The notes under the pieces are model-generated. The model was not told the DNA's origin and ran no database searches. It saw only the letters and a program-made list of their open reading frames with translations. Position numbers and translations under genes: made by a program. A stretch of 64,000 bases of DNA from Nocardia vaccinii NBRC 15922 (lineage in GTDB: Bacteria; Actinomycetota; Actinomycetes; Mycobacteriales; Mycobacteriaceae), in NCBI RefSeq assembly GCF_001613305.1, contig NZ_BDCC01000065.1:37186-101185 (forward strand), given 5' to 3'. Shown here in pieces: positions 42,872 to 50,658 of this stretch. Positions within the stretch are counted from its first letter, which is position 1. Every line of letters begins with the position of its first letter.

Positions 42872-44226
42872 TGGGAATCATTCAGGATCTCCACGAGCTC
42901 TTCGGCGACAGTTATAACGAGTACAAGCGCAAGGTCATACAAGCCCAGGAGCAGTGGAACAGGGACCGGGATTGGATCTACAAGACCGAGCAGCAGGGCA
43001 ACTACAGCTCCGAATTCACCGGTGACATCCAACCGCGGAAACTCACCTCACCGGATAATTTCGACAGCATGGATCTGGCCACCATGCAGAAGTCGGTGGA
43101 CAAAATGAACCCCTCGACCGTGAACGAGGCCGCCACGGCGTGGGCGAATATCGGAATGACGCTCACCGGAACGTTCGCTCAGTTCCGAGAGGAGTTCGCC
43201 CGCACGATCAACGGCCAGGGCCGGCATTCCGGCTGGCGCGGAGCAGCCGCCAAGGCAGCGGTCGACGCGGTCGACAACTACTCCGCCGAATCCGAACACC
43301 TCGCCGAAGCCGCGACCCTGATCAGCCTCAAACTCTCCGAGATGAAGACGGGCCTCGAGGAGACCAGGAACCTCATGCCCGGCGTCACGGTGACGATAAC
43401 ACCGGCCGGGAAGACCCTCCCCACCGATGGCGTGATGAAGGTCAACGACCACAACAAGGACGAGGCCACGCAGGAGGCCCGGCGCATCCTCAACACAGTC
43501 TACGGACCGGTGGCCGGCCAGACCGACACCGGTGTCCCGTATCTGCCCGCGGCCCCACAGATCACCTCGGGTCCGACTCCGGCGGCATCCGGACCGTACA
43601 AGCCGTCGAGTCCGAACGCACGGCCGAACGACGCGACCGGCCCCGACCGATCCTCCGTTCCCGCCGCCTCTGGCCCGTCGGCCTCGGCCGCATCCGGACC
43701 CGGCAGCGACCACACTCGGGAGCAGTGCGGCGCATCCGGCCCGGCGCAGGCAGCGAGTCAACAGTCCTCCGGCACAAGCGGTTCCACGAATCCATCGGCC
43801 ACCGGGTCGCAGTCGACCGCAACGGCGGGCTACGACCCGACCACGTCGCGATACGGCTCGGAAGCCGGCCCCGGAATCTCCGGATACTCCGGGAGCGGAC
43901 TCCGATCCGCCGGTGTTCCGGCCTATTCCGATGCGAGGAACGCGGGCGGATCCACATTCTCCACGCCGAGCCGCGGCTTCCCGGGCACATCGGCAGCCAT
44001 GCAGGCCGCCGCCCAGCGCGCCGCCTCGACCGGCCGTACCGGCATGCCGGGAATGGCGGGCCTGGGCTCGGCCGCACCGGGCAAGAAGACCGCGGATCCC
44101 GAAAAGTCCGGCGTACCGGACTATCTCGTCACGAGAGAGCACGGTGAGGAGCTCACCGGCTCGGACGAGCGTCCCGAGCACGTACCGCCCGTGACCGGTG
44201 GAGATTACGATGTCCCGAAGTATTAG
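42871..44226 (+). CDS. WXG/PPE-like type VII secretion substrate with Ser/Gly/Pro-rich tail
   Basis: Protein of 451 residues. The first half is helical, with W122-R-G in GRHSGWRGAAAKAAVD resembling the WXG turn of ESX substrates and a following helix (EHLAEAATLISLKLSEM). From about residue 235 the sequence becomes low-complexity (many Ser, Gly, Pro, Ala, including repeated SGP), ending in VPPVTGGDYDVPKY. No signal peptide is present, as expected for type VII export. The ATG overlaps the previous stop; the EspG gene starts inside its last codons, placing substrate and chaperone in one operon. Confidence 0.82.
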   Translation: MGIIQDLHELFGDSYNEYKRKVIQAQEQWNRDRDWIYKTEQQGNYSSEFTGDIQPRKLTSPDNFDSMDLATMQKSVDKMNPSTVNEAATAWANIGMTLTGTFAQFREEFARTINGQGRHSGWRGAAAKAAVDAVDNYSAESEHLAEAATLISLKLSEMKTGLEETRNLMPGVTVTITPAGKTLPTDGVMKVNDHNKDEATQEARRILNTVYGPVAGQTDTGVPYLPAAPQITSGPTPAASGPYKPSSPNARPNDATGPDRSSVPAASGPSASAASGPGSDHTREQCGASGPAQAASQQSSGTSGSTNPSATGSQSTATAGYDPTTSRYGSEAGPGISGYSGSGLRSAGVPAYSDARNAGGSTFSTPSRGFPGTSAAMQAAAQRAASTGRTGMPGMAGLGSAAPGKKTADPEKSGVPDYLVTREHGEELTGSDERPEHVPPVTGGDYDVPKY

Positions 44227-44989
44227 ATTCACCGGCCTGGAATTCGAAATCCTCTGGGCCGCATACGGTCGCGACCGGCTGCCGTATCCGCTGCAGTACC
44301 GCACCGACATCGAGGATTTCGACGATCTGAAGCGGGCGCGCGAGGCCGCGGTCGACTCGCTGCTCACCAAATACCATCCGGACCTCGACCGCGCCCTGGC
44401 CATTCTGGTCAATCCCGATGCGCGCGTGGAGGCCAAGGGTTTCGGCGGTCCCGACCACGACCGGGTCTACCGCTTCCACGGCGCGGTCCGCGACAACGGC
44501 GGCGCGGTGGTGGTCCAACTTCCCGGCGCCGCCCTCGACTCCGGCGGAGATGTGATCGTAAAGTATTGCACCGCAAACCAAATCGGAGAATACGCCGTCG
44601 AATCCCTGCCCAAACGCAAACCCGGAACCCTACCGCCGCTGGAAATCCACCGGGACGACCTCGAACGCGACCGCCTCGATCCGGTCCGTCACGGCCCCTC
44701 TCTCACCGACCGACTCGACCGCGTCTTCGACCGCCCCCGAACCGCCTACGGCGAAGTGATGATCTTCCCCGGCCCGGCCCTGGACGCGCGCCGCTCCCCC
44801 GGCCGCTCCTTCTGGTGGATGGACTACCCCGACGGCCGCTACCACGTGCGAACCAGCGACCCCATAACCGCCAAACCGATAACCCCCAAATCCCTTGCCG
44901 CAGAAGTGACCCGCCTGACCACCCTGACCGCCACCTACTACCGCGACGACCGCGAACACGAGGCCTACCTCCGCACCCGCCGCCCCTGA
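44210..44989 (+). CDS. EspG-like ESX secretion-associated chaperone
   Basis: Cytosolic protein of 259 residues resembling EspG, the chaperone that binds PE/PPE-type substrates before ESX export. Features include the N-terminal FTGLEFEILWAAYGRDRLPYPL, AKGFGG and the C-terminal SFWWMDYPDGRYHVR and long helix (LAAEVTRLTTLTATYY). The ATG at 44210 (MSRSIRF) is preferred over 44198 and overlaps the preceding gene by 17 bp, a strong sign of shared transcription. No EccB/C/D/E genes are seen, so export would rely on an apparatus elsewhere. Confidence 0.88.
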   Translation: MSRSIRFTGLEFEILWAAYGRDRLPYPLQYRTDIEDFDDLKRAREAAVDSLLTKYHPDLDRALAILVNPDARVEAKGFGGPDHDRVYRFHGAVRDNGGAVVVQLPGAALDSGGDVIVKYCTANQIGEYAVESLPKRKPGTLPPLEIHRDDLERDRLDPVRHGPSLTDRLDRVFDRPRTAYGEVMIFPGPALDARRSPGRSFWWMDYPDGRYHVRTSDPITAKPITPKSLAAEVTRLTTLTATYYRDDREHEAYLRTRRP

Positions 44990-45010
44990 CCCCACCGCCC
45001 ATCTGCCGTT

Positions 45011-45023
45011 ACACAATTTGTGT
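45011..45023. promoter_or_regulatory. Palindrome ACACAA-T-TTGTGT
   Basis: Perfect 6-bp arms about one central base, in the gap between the EspG gene and the cold-shock gene. A candidate operator; no adjacent regulator gene is evident. Confidence 0.35.
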
Positions 45024-45034
45024 CACGCTGGAAT

Positions 45035-45136
45035 GTGGATCCGTCACGATCCGGCGCGTTCCGCCGCAGGCTCGACGCTCATGAACTATCGGCCCTCGAC
45101 CAAGGGCTGATGCTCGAATTCGGTCTGCTGGGCTGA
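45035..45136 (+). pseudogene. Small 3'-end-like gene fragment
   Basis: A 33-residue frame (with FRRRLDAHELSALDQGLMLEF) has coding-like codons and reads like the C-terminal end of a larger protein, but no start context or upstream continuation is visible. It is probably a remnant; no family is assigned. Confidence 0.3.
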
Positions 45137-45187
45137 CCTCCAGCCGGATATCAACACTGCGCCGCTGGTAAAAGGTCCGGAAAGCAC

Positions 45188-45214
45188 GCAACCCGCGCGA
45201 ATGGCGCGGGTTGC
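45188..45214 (-). terminator. Terminator of the cold-shock gene
   Basis: Perfect 11-bp arms GCAACCCGCGC (45188-45198) and GCGCGGGTTGC (45204-45214) with a 5-nt loop, 14 bases past the minus-strand stop of the cold-shock gene. A short T-run (CTTTCC) follows in that direction. Confidence 0.85.
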
Positions 45215-45227
45215 GGGCTATCAGCTC

Positions 45228-45431
45228 CTAGATGGCGCGGACGCTCTGGGCCTGCGGGCCCTTCTGGCCCTGGCCGATCTCGAACTCCACACGCTGCCCC
45301 TCTTCGAGGGACTTGAAGCCGGAGCCGGAAATCTCGGAGTAGTGAACGAAAACGTCGGGACCGCCACCGTCTTGCGCGATGAACCCGAAGCCCTTTTCGC
45401 CGTTAAACCACTTCACACTGCCTTGCGACAT
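45228..45431 (-). CDS. cspA: CspA-type cold-shock protein
   Basis: Single cold-shock domain of 67 residues binding single-stranded RNA/DNA. RNP1 is KGFGFI and RNP2 is VFVHYS, both intact; the start is MSQGSVKWFNGEKG. Such proteins act as RNA chaperones in cold or stationary phase. It is the leftmost of a group of small minus-strand genes (MerR regulator, small basic ORF, small conserved protein). A strong terminator follows directly. The symbol is by domain similarity, not proof of orthology. Confidence 0.97.
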   Translation of the reverse strand: MSQGSVKWFNGEKGFGFIAQDGGGPDVFVHYSEISGSGFKSLEEGQRVEFEIGQGQKGPQAQSVRAI

Positions 45432-45607
45432 ACTTTGTTCTTACTTCCTGTTTGCGAGCCGGGCGATCACGTCAACAACCCGTCCTCGTCCCCCACAGCA
45501 TGTCACACTCCCGCGCATGAGAAGGAACCGCCCGGTCAGCGGCGGGAGCAACGCGAGGTCGCCGAGCCGGCACGCCGCCGTGGCCGGACCCCGGCCGGCC
45601 GCTTCGG

Positions 45608-45799
45608 CTACTTCAATTCGGAGAGGTCGAGGCCGAGCATGGCCAGCAGATCCATGCATTCGGCGGCGTCGTGGGCGTAGACCGCGACAGTCTTCGCAGC
45701 CAGCGCGTTTCGCTCGAGGTGCGCGGCTTTCTCAGCGGCGCGGATGTCCGCGAATGCGACTGTCGGGTCGACGACATGAGCGTTTCGGGCCGAGGTCAT
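45608..45799 (-). CDS. Small conserved actinobacterial protein
   Basis: Protein of 63 residues, helical, with the ending KTVAVYAHDAAECMDLLAMLGLDLSELK. Short proteins with a CxxLLxMLGL-like end are familiar from actinomycetes but have no known function. AAGGAG is placed well before the ATG. About 176 bp separates it from the cold-shock gene on the same strand. Confidence 0.7.
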   Translation of the reverse strand: MTSARNAHVVDPTVAFADIRAAEKAAHLERNALAAKTVAVYAHDAAECMDLLAMLGLDLSELK

Positions 45800-46114
45800 G
45801 AAGGCTCCTTGCGGGTAGCCTCGACCGAAACGCCTGATGCCTGCGATCGAGGACCGTTACTCGACCACGACCCGCTACATCCTGTGCGCCGGCCGACGGT
45901 CGTGTTCGGTTGTTCCCGACGTTACCCGTTCGGTCGCCCCGCCAACCCTGATATCCCAGATCGATCCATCGCACCGACTTCGAGCCGGCTCGCTGGACGG
46001 CAACGATCGTCGTCGAGCCGGACAGCCGGAATCGCGTGCAACCCGAAATCACCGCACCGGCCCGATCTGTCACCTCGGCTTCGCAGCCTCAGCGGTGCGA
46101 CCGCCACACGCCGA
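45800..46114. other. 315-bp gap with an uncertain minus-strand frame
   Basis: A minus-strand frame from 46073 (TDRAGAVISGCTRF and onward) has moderately GC-rich third positions but no good start and no recognised family. It continues past the start of the gene at 45799. I do not call it a gene. Confidence 0.35.
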
Positions 46115-46145
46115 AGTGCCCCGGCGCCTGTGGCGCCGGGGCACT
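46115..46145 (-). terminator. Strong 14-bp hairpin terminator
   Basis: Perfect 14-bp arms AGTGCCCCGGCGCC (46115-46128) and GGCGCCGGGGCACT (46132-46145) with a 3-nt loop. On the minus strand it ends the transcript from the MerR gene and small basic ORF. In the minus direction TTTTTC precedes the stem rather than following it, so termination efficiency is uncertain. Confidence 0.7.
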
Positions 46146-46256
46146 GAAAAAGGGGGGATTACTTCGTCTTCCGACATACAACCGAAACGTCGGCGATCAC
46201 CCGGACCACATATCTTCGCGGGTGACCCGACGGGCAATACCTCCTCTCTCGCAGAG

Positions 46257-46352
46257 TTACTTCTTCTTCTTTCCGTGCAACTTCATCGTGCTTCCCAGCG
46301 GACGGCGGGACCGTCGTACGTGCCGACCCCGCGCTCGCCGTCCTGCTATCAC
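46257..46352 (-). CDS. Very small, highly basic ORF (31 residues)
   Basis: GTG-started frame beginning (M)IAGRRARGRHV, containing RRSRRPLGSTMKLHG and ending in four lysines; nearly half the residues are Arg, Lys or His. Upstream is GGAGGTGATGA, an extended match to the anti-Shine-Dalgarno sequence. It also allows an in-frame ATG mini-ORF of four codons whose stop overlaps this GTG. The composition resembles tiny ribosome-associated proteins, but no family is recognised. It lies between the MerR gene and a strong hairpin. Confidence 0.45.
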   Translation of the reverse strand: MIAGRRARGRHVRRSRRPLGSTMKLHGKKKK

Positions 46353-46390
46353 GGGCAGTTCATCACCTCCCGTGCCGATTGGACCCTTAC

Positions 46391-46411
46391 TTCTCTCTCG
46401 ACAAGAGAGAA
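46391..46411. other. 8-bp hairpin near the small basic ORF
   Basis: TTCTCTCT and AGAGAGAA arms around a 5-nt loop, in the leader of the small basic ORF. It may influence its translation or mark RNA processing. Confidence 0.35.
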
Positions 46412-46490
46412 ACTACCGCAGGACGAACCTGATGTCTACTGTCGTCGCTAAAGAATTTCTGTGTCGCGGCTTACCGGCGTCAGGTCCCGG

Positions 46491-46856
46491 TCAGCGGCGC
46501 GGGTCCTGCGATTCGTGCTCGTCCAGGGCGTCTTGCAGGGTGGCATTCAGGGCCCGAGCCTCGGTGAGCTGATCTTCGAGGATCACGATCCGGCAGGCCC
46601 CTTCGAGGGAATTGCCGGCATCGATCAGTTCGCGCACGCGCGCGGCGATCCGCAGCTGGTAGCGCGAGTAGCGGCGATGCCCGCCCGCGGAGCGTTGCGG
46701 GGTCAACAGGCGCGCGGCGTCGAGGCTGCGCAGGAACGCCTGGGTAACGCCGAGGATCTCCGCCGCGCGGCCCATGCTGTAGGCGGGGAAATTCTCGTCA
46801 TCGAGCCTGTCCGTCCCCCCGGCGCCGCCGGGGAAAGTCATATCCGGTTGCTGCAC
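46491..46856 (-). CDS. MerR-family transcriptional regulator
   Basis: Protein of 121 residues. The winged helix (YSMGRAAEILGVTQAFLRSLD, GGHRRYSRYQLRIAARVRELID) is followed by a short coiled-coil helix (EDQLTEARALNATLQDAL) for dimer formation. No effector domain or metal-binding cysteines remain, so it may be a constitutive or HspR-like regulator. It is upstream of the small basic ORF on the same strand and close to the cold-shock gene, suggesting a stress-related role; this is inferred from context. Confidence 0.9.
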   Translation of the reverse strand: MQQPDMTFPGGAGGTDRLDDENFPAYSMGRAAEILGVTQAFLRSLDAARLLTPQRSAGGHRRYSRYQLRIAARVRELIDAGNSLEGACRIVILEDQLTEARALNATLQDALDEHESQDPRR

Positions 46857-46883
46857 AACACCTCTCGGGTTTGAAACGCCGGG

Positions 46884-46911
46884 AGGCCCCGGCGCGGGTG
46901 CGCCGGGGCCT
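46884..46911. terminator. 12-bp hairpin upstream of MerR gene
   Basis: Perfect arms AGGCCCCGGCGC (46884-46895) and GCGCCGGGGCCT (46900-46911) with a 4-nt loop. It lies between the small Cys-containing ORF and the MerR gene and may separate their transcripts. It resembles the hairpin at 46115-46145. Confidence 0.65.
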
Positions 46912-47015
46912 GGAACCTACATATATGAAATGGTCAACTGTTCACCGGCCCTCGCGGGCCGACGGTGTACACCGCACCAGGATTTTTCCGGGTCGCGGGA
47001 CAGGTTGGGGCCTAC

Positions 47016-47171
47016 TCAGTGACCACCACCTCCAATATGCGCCGGGTCCTGCTTGCGAGAGCCCCTGTCGTGCCGCACTCCGCCCCCTCCGGCGGCGGTC
47101 CAGCCCGGGGGGTCGGCCGGATTCTCGTCTGCGCCGGAGGGAACGGGTGTACCGCAAACCAGGCAGTTCAC
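47016..47171 (-). CDS. Small CxxC-containing ORF (51 residues)
   Basis: Frame from a GTG at 47171 (VNCLVCGTPVPSG) with one CxxC followed by a PPGW segment and a glycine-rich, His-containing tail. Codons are GC-rich at third positions. It may be a small zinc-ribbon-like protein, but only half a zinc site is visible. It is upstream of the MerR gene on the same strand. No family is recognised. Confidence 0.4.
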   Translation of the reverse strand: MNCLVCGTPVPSGADENPADPPGWTAAGGGGVRHDRGSRKQDPAHIGGGGH

Positions 47172-47301
47172 CTGCCCAGCCACTCGATCTCTCACTTCAA
47201 CGACAGTGAAGTTACACACCGGAACACGGAATGTCTAGAGCTTCCACTACAGATTTTCGACAAAGTGCGGATCACCCCCGCCCCAGTCGCATACCGCCCT
47301 C

Positions 47302-47335
47302 GCCGATCAGCGCTCAATGCCGATCAGCGCTCAAT
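47302..47335. repeat. Perfect 17-bp tandem duplication
   Basis: GCCGATCAGCGCTCAAT is present twice without a gap, at 47302-47318 and 47319-47335. The apparent ATG of the following truncated gene straddles the junction, so the duplication marks a rearrangement border. Confidence 0.9.
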
Positions 47336-47919
47336 CCGTACAGGGGCGTTCCGCAGCGGAAGTGCGCCAGAGCCGGACAACAGCCGACTGGGCCGGACAA
47401 CCGATCTACCTCGGTCTCCCACAATGGCGGAGTCCAGGGGTGTTCCCGCTGGTCCTCGGCCCGCACAACGTCCCTGCCATAACCGACGCCGACGAAGCCG
47501 CAGCCGACATCCCCCTGGCGACCCTCGCCGCCATCACCCACGTCAACGAACCCGACATCGGTGCGATACTGGAGGCACTGGCGTCCGCCATGCGACAACT
47601 CGGCACCGACGAAGAGTCCAACGTCTTCGCCGAACTGACAGACCTGGGTTTGGGCAAGACAGCCGCCGCCAAGAAATGGAGCCAACTGATGAGCGCGAAC
47701 CTCGCCTACTTCAAGTCCGAGACCTCACAACGCCTCCGCGCCGAGGGCAAGGCCGAGATGGCAGCCGAGAATATCCTGCGCCTCGTGCGGGCTCACGGGA
47801 TCAACGTGGATGCAACGGCCGAGCAGAAGATCCGGTCCTGCCGAGACCTCGAACTCCTCGAACAATGGTTCGACCGCGCACTGACTGCCACGACCCTTAC
47901 GGAAGTCTTCGCCGGATAA
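47317..47919 (+). pseudogene. 5'-truncated Rpn/PD-(D/E)XK-like gene
   Basis: Frame of 200 residues whose part from about 47395 on (QPIYLGLPQW, PLATLAAITHVNEPD, ALASAMRQL, SETSQRLRAEGKAEMAAENILRLVRAHG, LELLEQWFDRALTAT) matches the middle and C-terminal parts of actinobacterial Rpn-type or related nuclease-fold proteins of about 300 residues. The N-terminal 80-100 residues, which hold the catalytic region, are replaced by unrelated sequence beginning at the 17-bp duplication. It is therefore called a truncated copy. Confidence 0.6.
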
Positions 47920-47935
47920 CCAACCGCCACAAGCA

Positions 47936-48050
47936 AACACGCCACGGCACGATCGCTCACCGTGCCGCGGCCTCACCATCCTGGACCGATGGGTTCAACC
48001 GCGCCATCACGGCAACCGACATCTGGGAAGTGCTGGCCGACCGGCTTTCC
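47936..48050 (+). pseudogene. Second decayed C-terminal fragment of the same gene family
   Basis: In one frame CRGLTILDRW (from 47963) corresponds to CRDLELLEQW of the preceding gene; after a one-base frameshift FNRAITATDIWEVLAD corresponds to FDRALTATTLTEVFAG. No further upstream part is found in frame. It is a shorter, frameshifted tail of a paralogous copy directly downstream. Confidence 0.55.
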
Positions 48051-48120
48051 CGCACCTCATGTTCGTCTCGTTGCGGTGCACGGAACGCGCCGCGGTAGCC
48101 CGCACCGCACGAGCCCGGGT

Positions 48121-48471
48121 TCACCCGGCCGAATCCCCCGGCGCACCCGACGCGGGCTCGGAATGCATGAAGGCCTCGTCCCGCTGGGTGAAGAACGGCG
48201 GCAGCTCGCGCCGCAACTCCTCCGCCCATCGGGTAGCCGGGTCGGCCGCCACCTGGGCCTGAATATGCTCGTACGATTCGCGATCGTCGTACTCCCACAC
48301 CGCGACCACGCGACCGTCCTCGGTCTCCCACCGCCCCACCAACCGCGAGCCGTGCCGCAACTCCACCGGCAGCAGATGTATCCGGAAATAGTCGTGGAAG
48401 ATCGCCAGATTCTCCCCCACCGCCTGATAGATCTGCATCCGATAGATCACAAGTCCCATCCAACCAGTCAT
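48121..48471 (-). CDS. NIPSNAP-like small protein
   Basis: Protein of 116 residues. The pattern YRMQIYQAVGENLAIFHDYF, LVGRWETEDGRVVAVWEYDDRESYE and AELRREL-like helix fits NIPSNAP-type dimeric alpha/beta-barrel proteins, whose roles are mostly unknown. The ATG at 48471 or a nearby one at 48459 can start it; longer frames upstream lose similarity. It lies 112 bp downstream of the LpqN-like gene on the same strand. Confidence 0.75.
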   Translation of the reverse strand: MTGWMGLVIYRMQIYQAVGENLAIFHDYFRIHLLPVELRHGSRLVGRWETEDGRVVAVWEYDDRESYEHIQAQVAADPATRWAEELRRELPPFFTQRDEAFMHSEPASGAPGDSAG

Positions 48472-48583
48472 ACCGCCGACAATCGGGCCCCATACTTCCA
48501 CACCCGCCCCGGCCGCATTGCCGGACAGCGATATCCATCCATGAAGTCGCACACATGGACGAAAGTAACTGTGCCCCAGCGAC

Positions 48584-49666
48584 TCAGATACGAAAGTCCA
48601 TATTCCCGGTGCTCGGCGCATCCGGTTCTCGGCGATAGGACTCACGGGAATCACTCTCCGCGGGTTGCGGTTCGACACCCATGATGGCCGAATATGCGTC
48701 GCGGTCCGACGATTCGTACTCGCGCACAGGCAAATCCAGCTGTCCGCCGGAGGTCTCGTAACCCTCTGCCGGAGTGTCGAATCCGACGCTCGGTTCCTGC
48801 ACGAAAATCACCGATTCGAACTCCCGCACCACCGAATGCGAACCGGTGTCCGGGAAATTCGGCTCCGCGGAATGTTCGAATTCATACGGCCGCGCAGCCG
48901 ACTGCGGCTCGAAAGACTCGACCGCCACACCGGAATCCGCCTGCCGCCATCGCGATTCGGGCTCCGGGTCGTACACCCCGGATCGGAATTCGGCAGCAAG
49001 GTCGTCAACCGGCAGCTGCGCTCCGGTCTCCGGCGAGAGCCGCTGTTCGTGCGCACCGGGTCCGGGACGCGCGGGAGGCACCTGAACCGTGAAGGATTCG
49101 GCGATGAAGACTCCTTCGGAGATCTCGTCGGCGAAGGTCGTCACGGTCAATTGCAGCAGATACTGACCGGTGGGAGTGCTCGCGACGAGATATCGCGTGG
49201 ACATCCACAGGCTAAGTCCCGCATAGGAATACGTACCGGAAATCTCCGCCGAGGGAAATCCGTCGTAATCCTCGACATCGCCGCCGAGCTCCACCCAATC
49301 CGGCAGGCGACGCGAATCGGTGTACGCACAACGCATCACCGCACGCGGGTCGACCGGCAGCGATAAACGCCACACCATCAGAACCGCATTCTCGACCCAA
49401 CCGGACTCCTCCGAAGAGCTCCCCTCCCCGGCCGGTAATGCCCACGCCCCGAAGGCATTCGGCAGCACCTCGCGGACCACCTCGTGCCAATCTCCCGGAA
49501 TATCCAGCAGCACAACGGGAACTCCGGGATACTCGGGATGGACCACGACCGGCGTCGCGCCGACAGCGGCCAGAAACTCGCTGATCGTGGGCAATGTCTG
49601 CTCGAGCAGCGCCTGCTCGTCCGAGTCCCGCTCCCGCGGAATCTCGTTTTGTGAAGCCACGTTCAT
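48584..49666 (-). CDS. LpqN/LpqT-like protein without signal peptide
   Basis: Protein of 360 residues. The first 200 residues (PTISEFLAAVG, VVLLDIPGDWHEV, AYTDSRRLPDW, GTYSYAGLSLWMSTRYLVA, LLQLTVTTFADE) resemble the LpqN/LpqT domain of mycobacterial lipoproteins. No lipobox or signal peptide is present; the start MNVASQNEIPRERDSD is cytoplasmic in character. The C-terminal 150 residues are acidic and repetitive (EPQSAARPYEFEHS, REYESSDRDAY). It is therefore an LpqN-like domain in a different cellular setting. It is downstream of a small membrane protein gene on the same strand. Confidence 0.75.
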   Translation of the reverse strand: MNVASQNEIPRERDSDEQALLEQTLPTISEFLAAVGATPVVVHPEYPGVPVVLLDIPGDWHEVVREVLPNAFGAWALPAGEGSSSEESGWVENAVLMVWRLSLPVDPRAVMRCAYTDSRRLPDWVELGGDVEDYDGFPSAEISGTYSYAGLSLWMSTRYLVASTPTGQYLLQLTVTTFADEISEGVFIAESFTVQVPPARPGPGAHEQRLSPETGAQLPVDDLAAEFRSGVYDPEPESRWRQADSGVAVESFEPQSAARPYEFEHSAEPNFPDTGSHSVVREFESVIFVQEPSVGFDTPAEGYETSGGQLDLPVREYESSDRDAYSAIMGVEPQPAESDSRESYRREPDAPSTGNMDFRI

Positions 49667-49747
49667 CGCGACGAATCCCCTCCTTCTCGTGCGCACCCGA
49701 CCGTACCGCACATATCCGGCACGCCCATCCTCCGCCGGACGGATATC

Positions 49748-50182
49748 TCAGGAACGCGCCTTCTCCGCGGACAGCAGCGCGGTCACGACGCCGAACACCG
49801 CACCGGCGAAGCCGAAGAACGCGGTCGCGGACGTCGGGTGCCGGGTGGTGTCGGACCAGAACCCCATGGCCGCGAGCAGGGCGAACAGCGTGACCGCCAA
49901 TGCCGAACGCCCCCAGTAGAACTGCGACGGCGGCGGGGTGGCGAGCGCCGCGGCCGCCGTGCGCGCCTGTTCGACGGCATCGGATTCGGACGCCGGCGAG
50001 ATCTGCAGCGCGGCGGTGATCGCCGATTCCAACCGCGGATCCTCGACCCCGAGCATGCTCATGCGTTGCGCCGCTATCGCGGCCGCATCGCCCTTCCCGG
50101 AATCCAGTAGCGCACGCCGGATCTCGGCGCAGACCACGTCCGCGGGAACCCGCTGCGCCGGATGTTCGAAGAACAGCCCCAT
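49748..50182 (-). CDS. Small membrane protein with two C-terminal helices
   Basis: Protein of 144 residues. The N-terminal half is soluble and helical (ADVVCAEIRRALL, IAAQRMSMLG, ESAITAAL). The C-terminal half has two membrane helices (SALAVTLFALLAAMGFWSD and ATAFFGFAGAVFGVVTALL). No family is recognised. It is 81 bp upstream of the LpqN-like gene on the same strand, so the two may be co-expressed. Confidence 0.65.
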   Translation of the reverse strand: MGLFFEHPAQRVPADVVCAEIRRALLDSGKGDAAAIAAQRMSMLGVEDPRLESAITAALQISPASESDAVEQARTAAAALATPPPSQFYWGRSALAVTLFALLAAMGFWSDTTRHPTSATAFFGFAGAVFGVVTALLSAEKARS

Positions 50183-50342
50183 ACCCCGTCGCCTCCCTCA
50201 ACGACTTGTCCTCGCGCACAGCGTAACTGGCCCCTGCAAGAGACGCGCGCCGAGCACCGGAATCTCGATCGCGCACCGCCACACCGGATGCTATGGTTTC
50301 GCACCAAACCGGAACGACCGGATGCGACCTCGGGGGATTCTC

Positions 50343-50648
50343 ATGTTCAACTGGTATGTAGCCCTGCTCGCGATCAGCGGCATCGTCATGCTCGCGATGG
50401 CCGCGCTGAAACAGGGGCAGAGCGTCGTCTCGCGCTCGATCAACGGCATCTTCGGCGCGGTCTACCTCGGCTACGCGATCTATCTCGCCTTCCTCTTCGA
50501 CGGCGGCTCGTACCTGATCTTCTTCCAGGCGTTCCTGCTGCCGGTGCTGATGGTGGTGAACTTCTTCCGCAACCGCACCCCGCGCCCGAGGCTGACCGAG
50601 ACGCAGAAGGCGTGGCGCGAGTTCCAGCGCACCGATCAGGCGCGCTAG
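50343..50648 (+). CDS. Small conserved membrane protein
   Basis: Protein of 101 residues with three hydrophobic helices (YVALLAISGIVMLAMAAL, GAVYLGYAIYLAFLF, IFFQAFLLPVLMVVNFF) and a short basic tail ending WREFQRTDQAR. The ATG at 50343 follows GGGGGAT. Such small proteins are found in many actinomycetes without assigned function. It is followed 10 bp later by the metallo-hydrolase gene, suggesting a shared transcript. Confidence 0.7.
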   Translation: MFNWYVALLAISGIVMLAMAALKQGQSVVSRSINGIFGAVYLGYAIYLAFLFDGGSYLIFFQAFLLPVLMVVNFFRNRTPRPRLTETQKAWREFQRTDQAR

Positions 50649-50658
50649 CGTTGCGCGG

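Noticed and set aside
45837..46451. Plus-strand frame of 204 residues
   Set aside because: It runs antisense through a terminator hairpin and the small basic ORF and has low-complexity Arg/Ser content.
46441..46572. Short plus-strand frame starting MSTVVAKEFLCRG
   Set aside because: It runs antisense into the MerR gene and has Ser/Cys/Arg-rich shadow composition.
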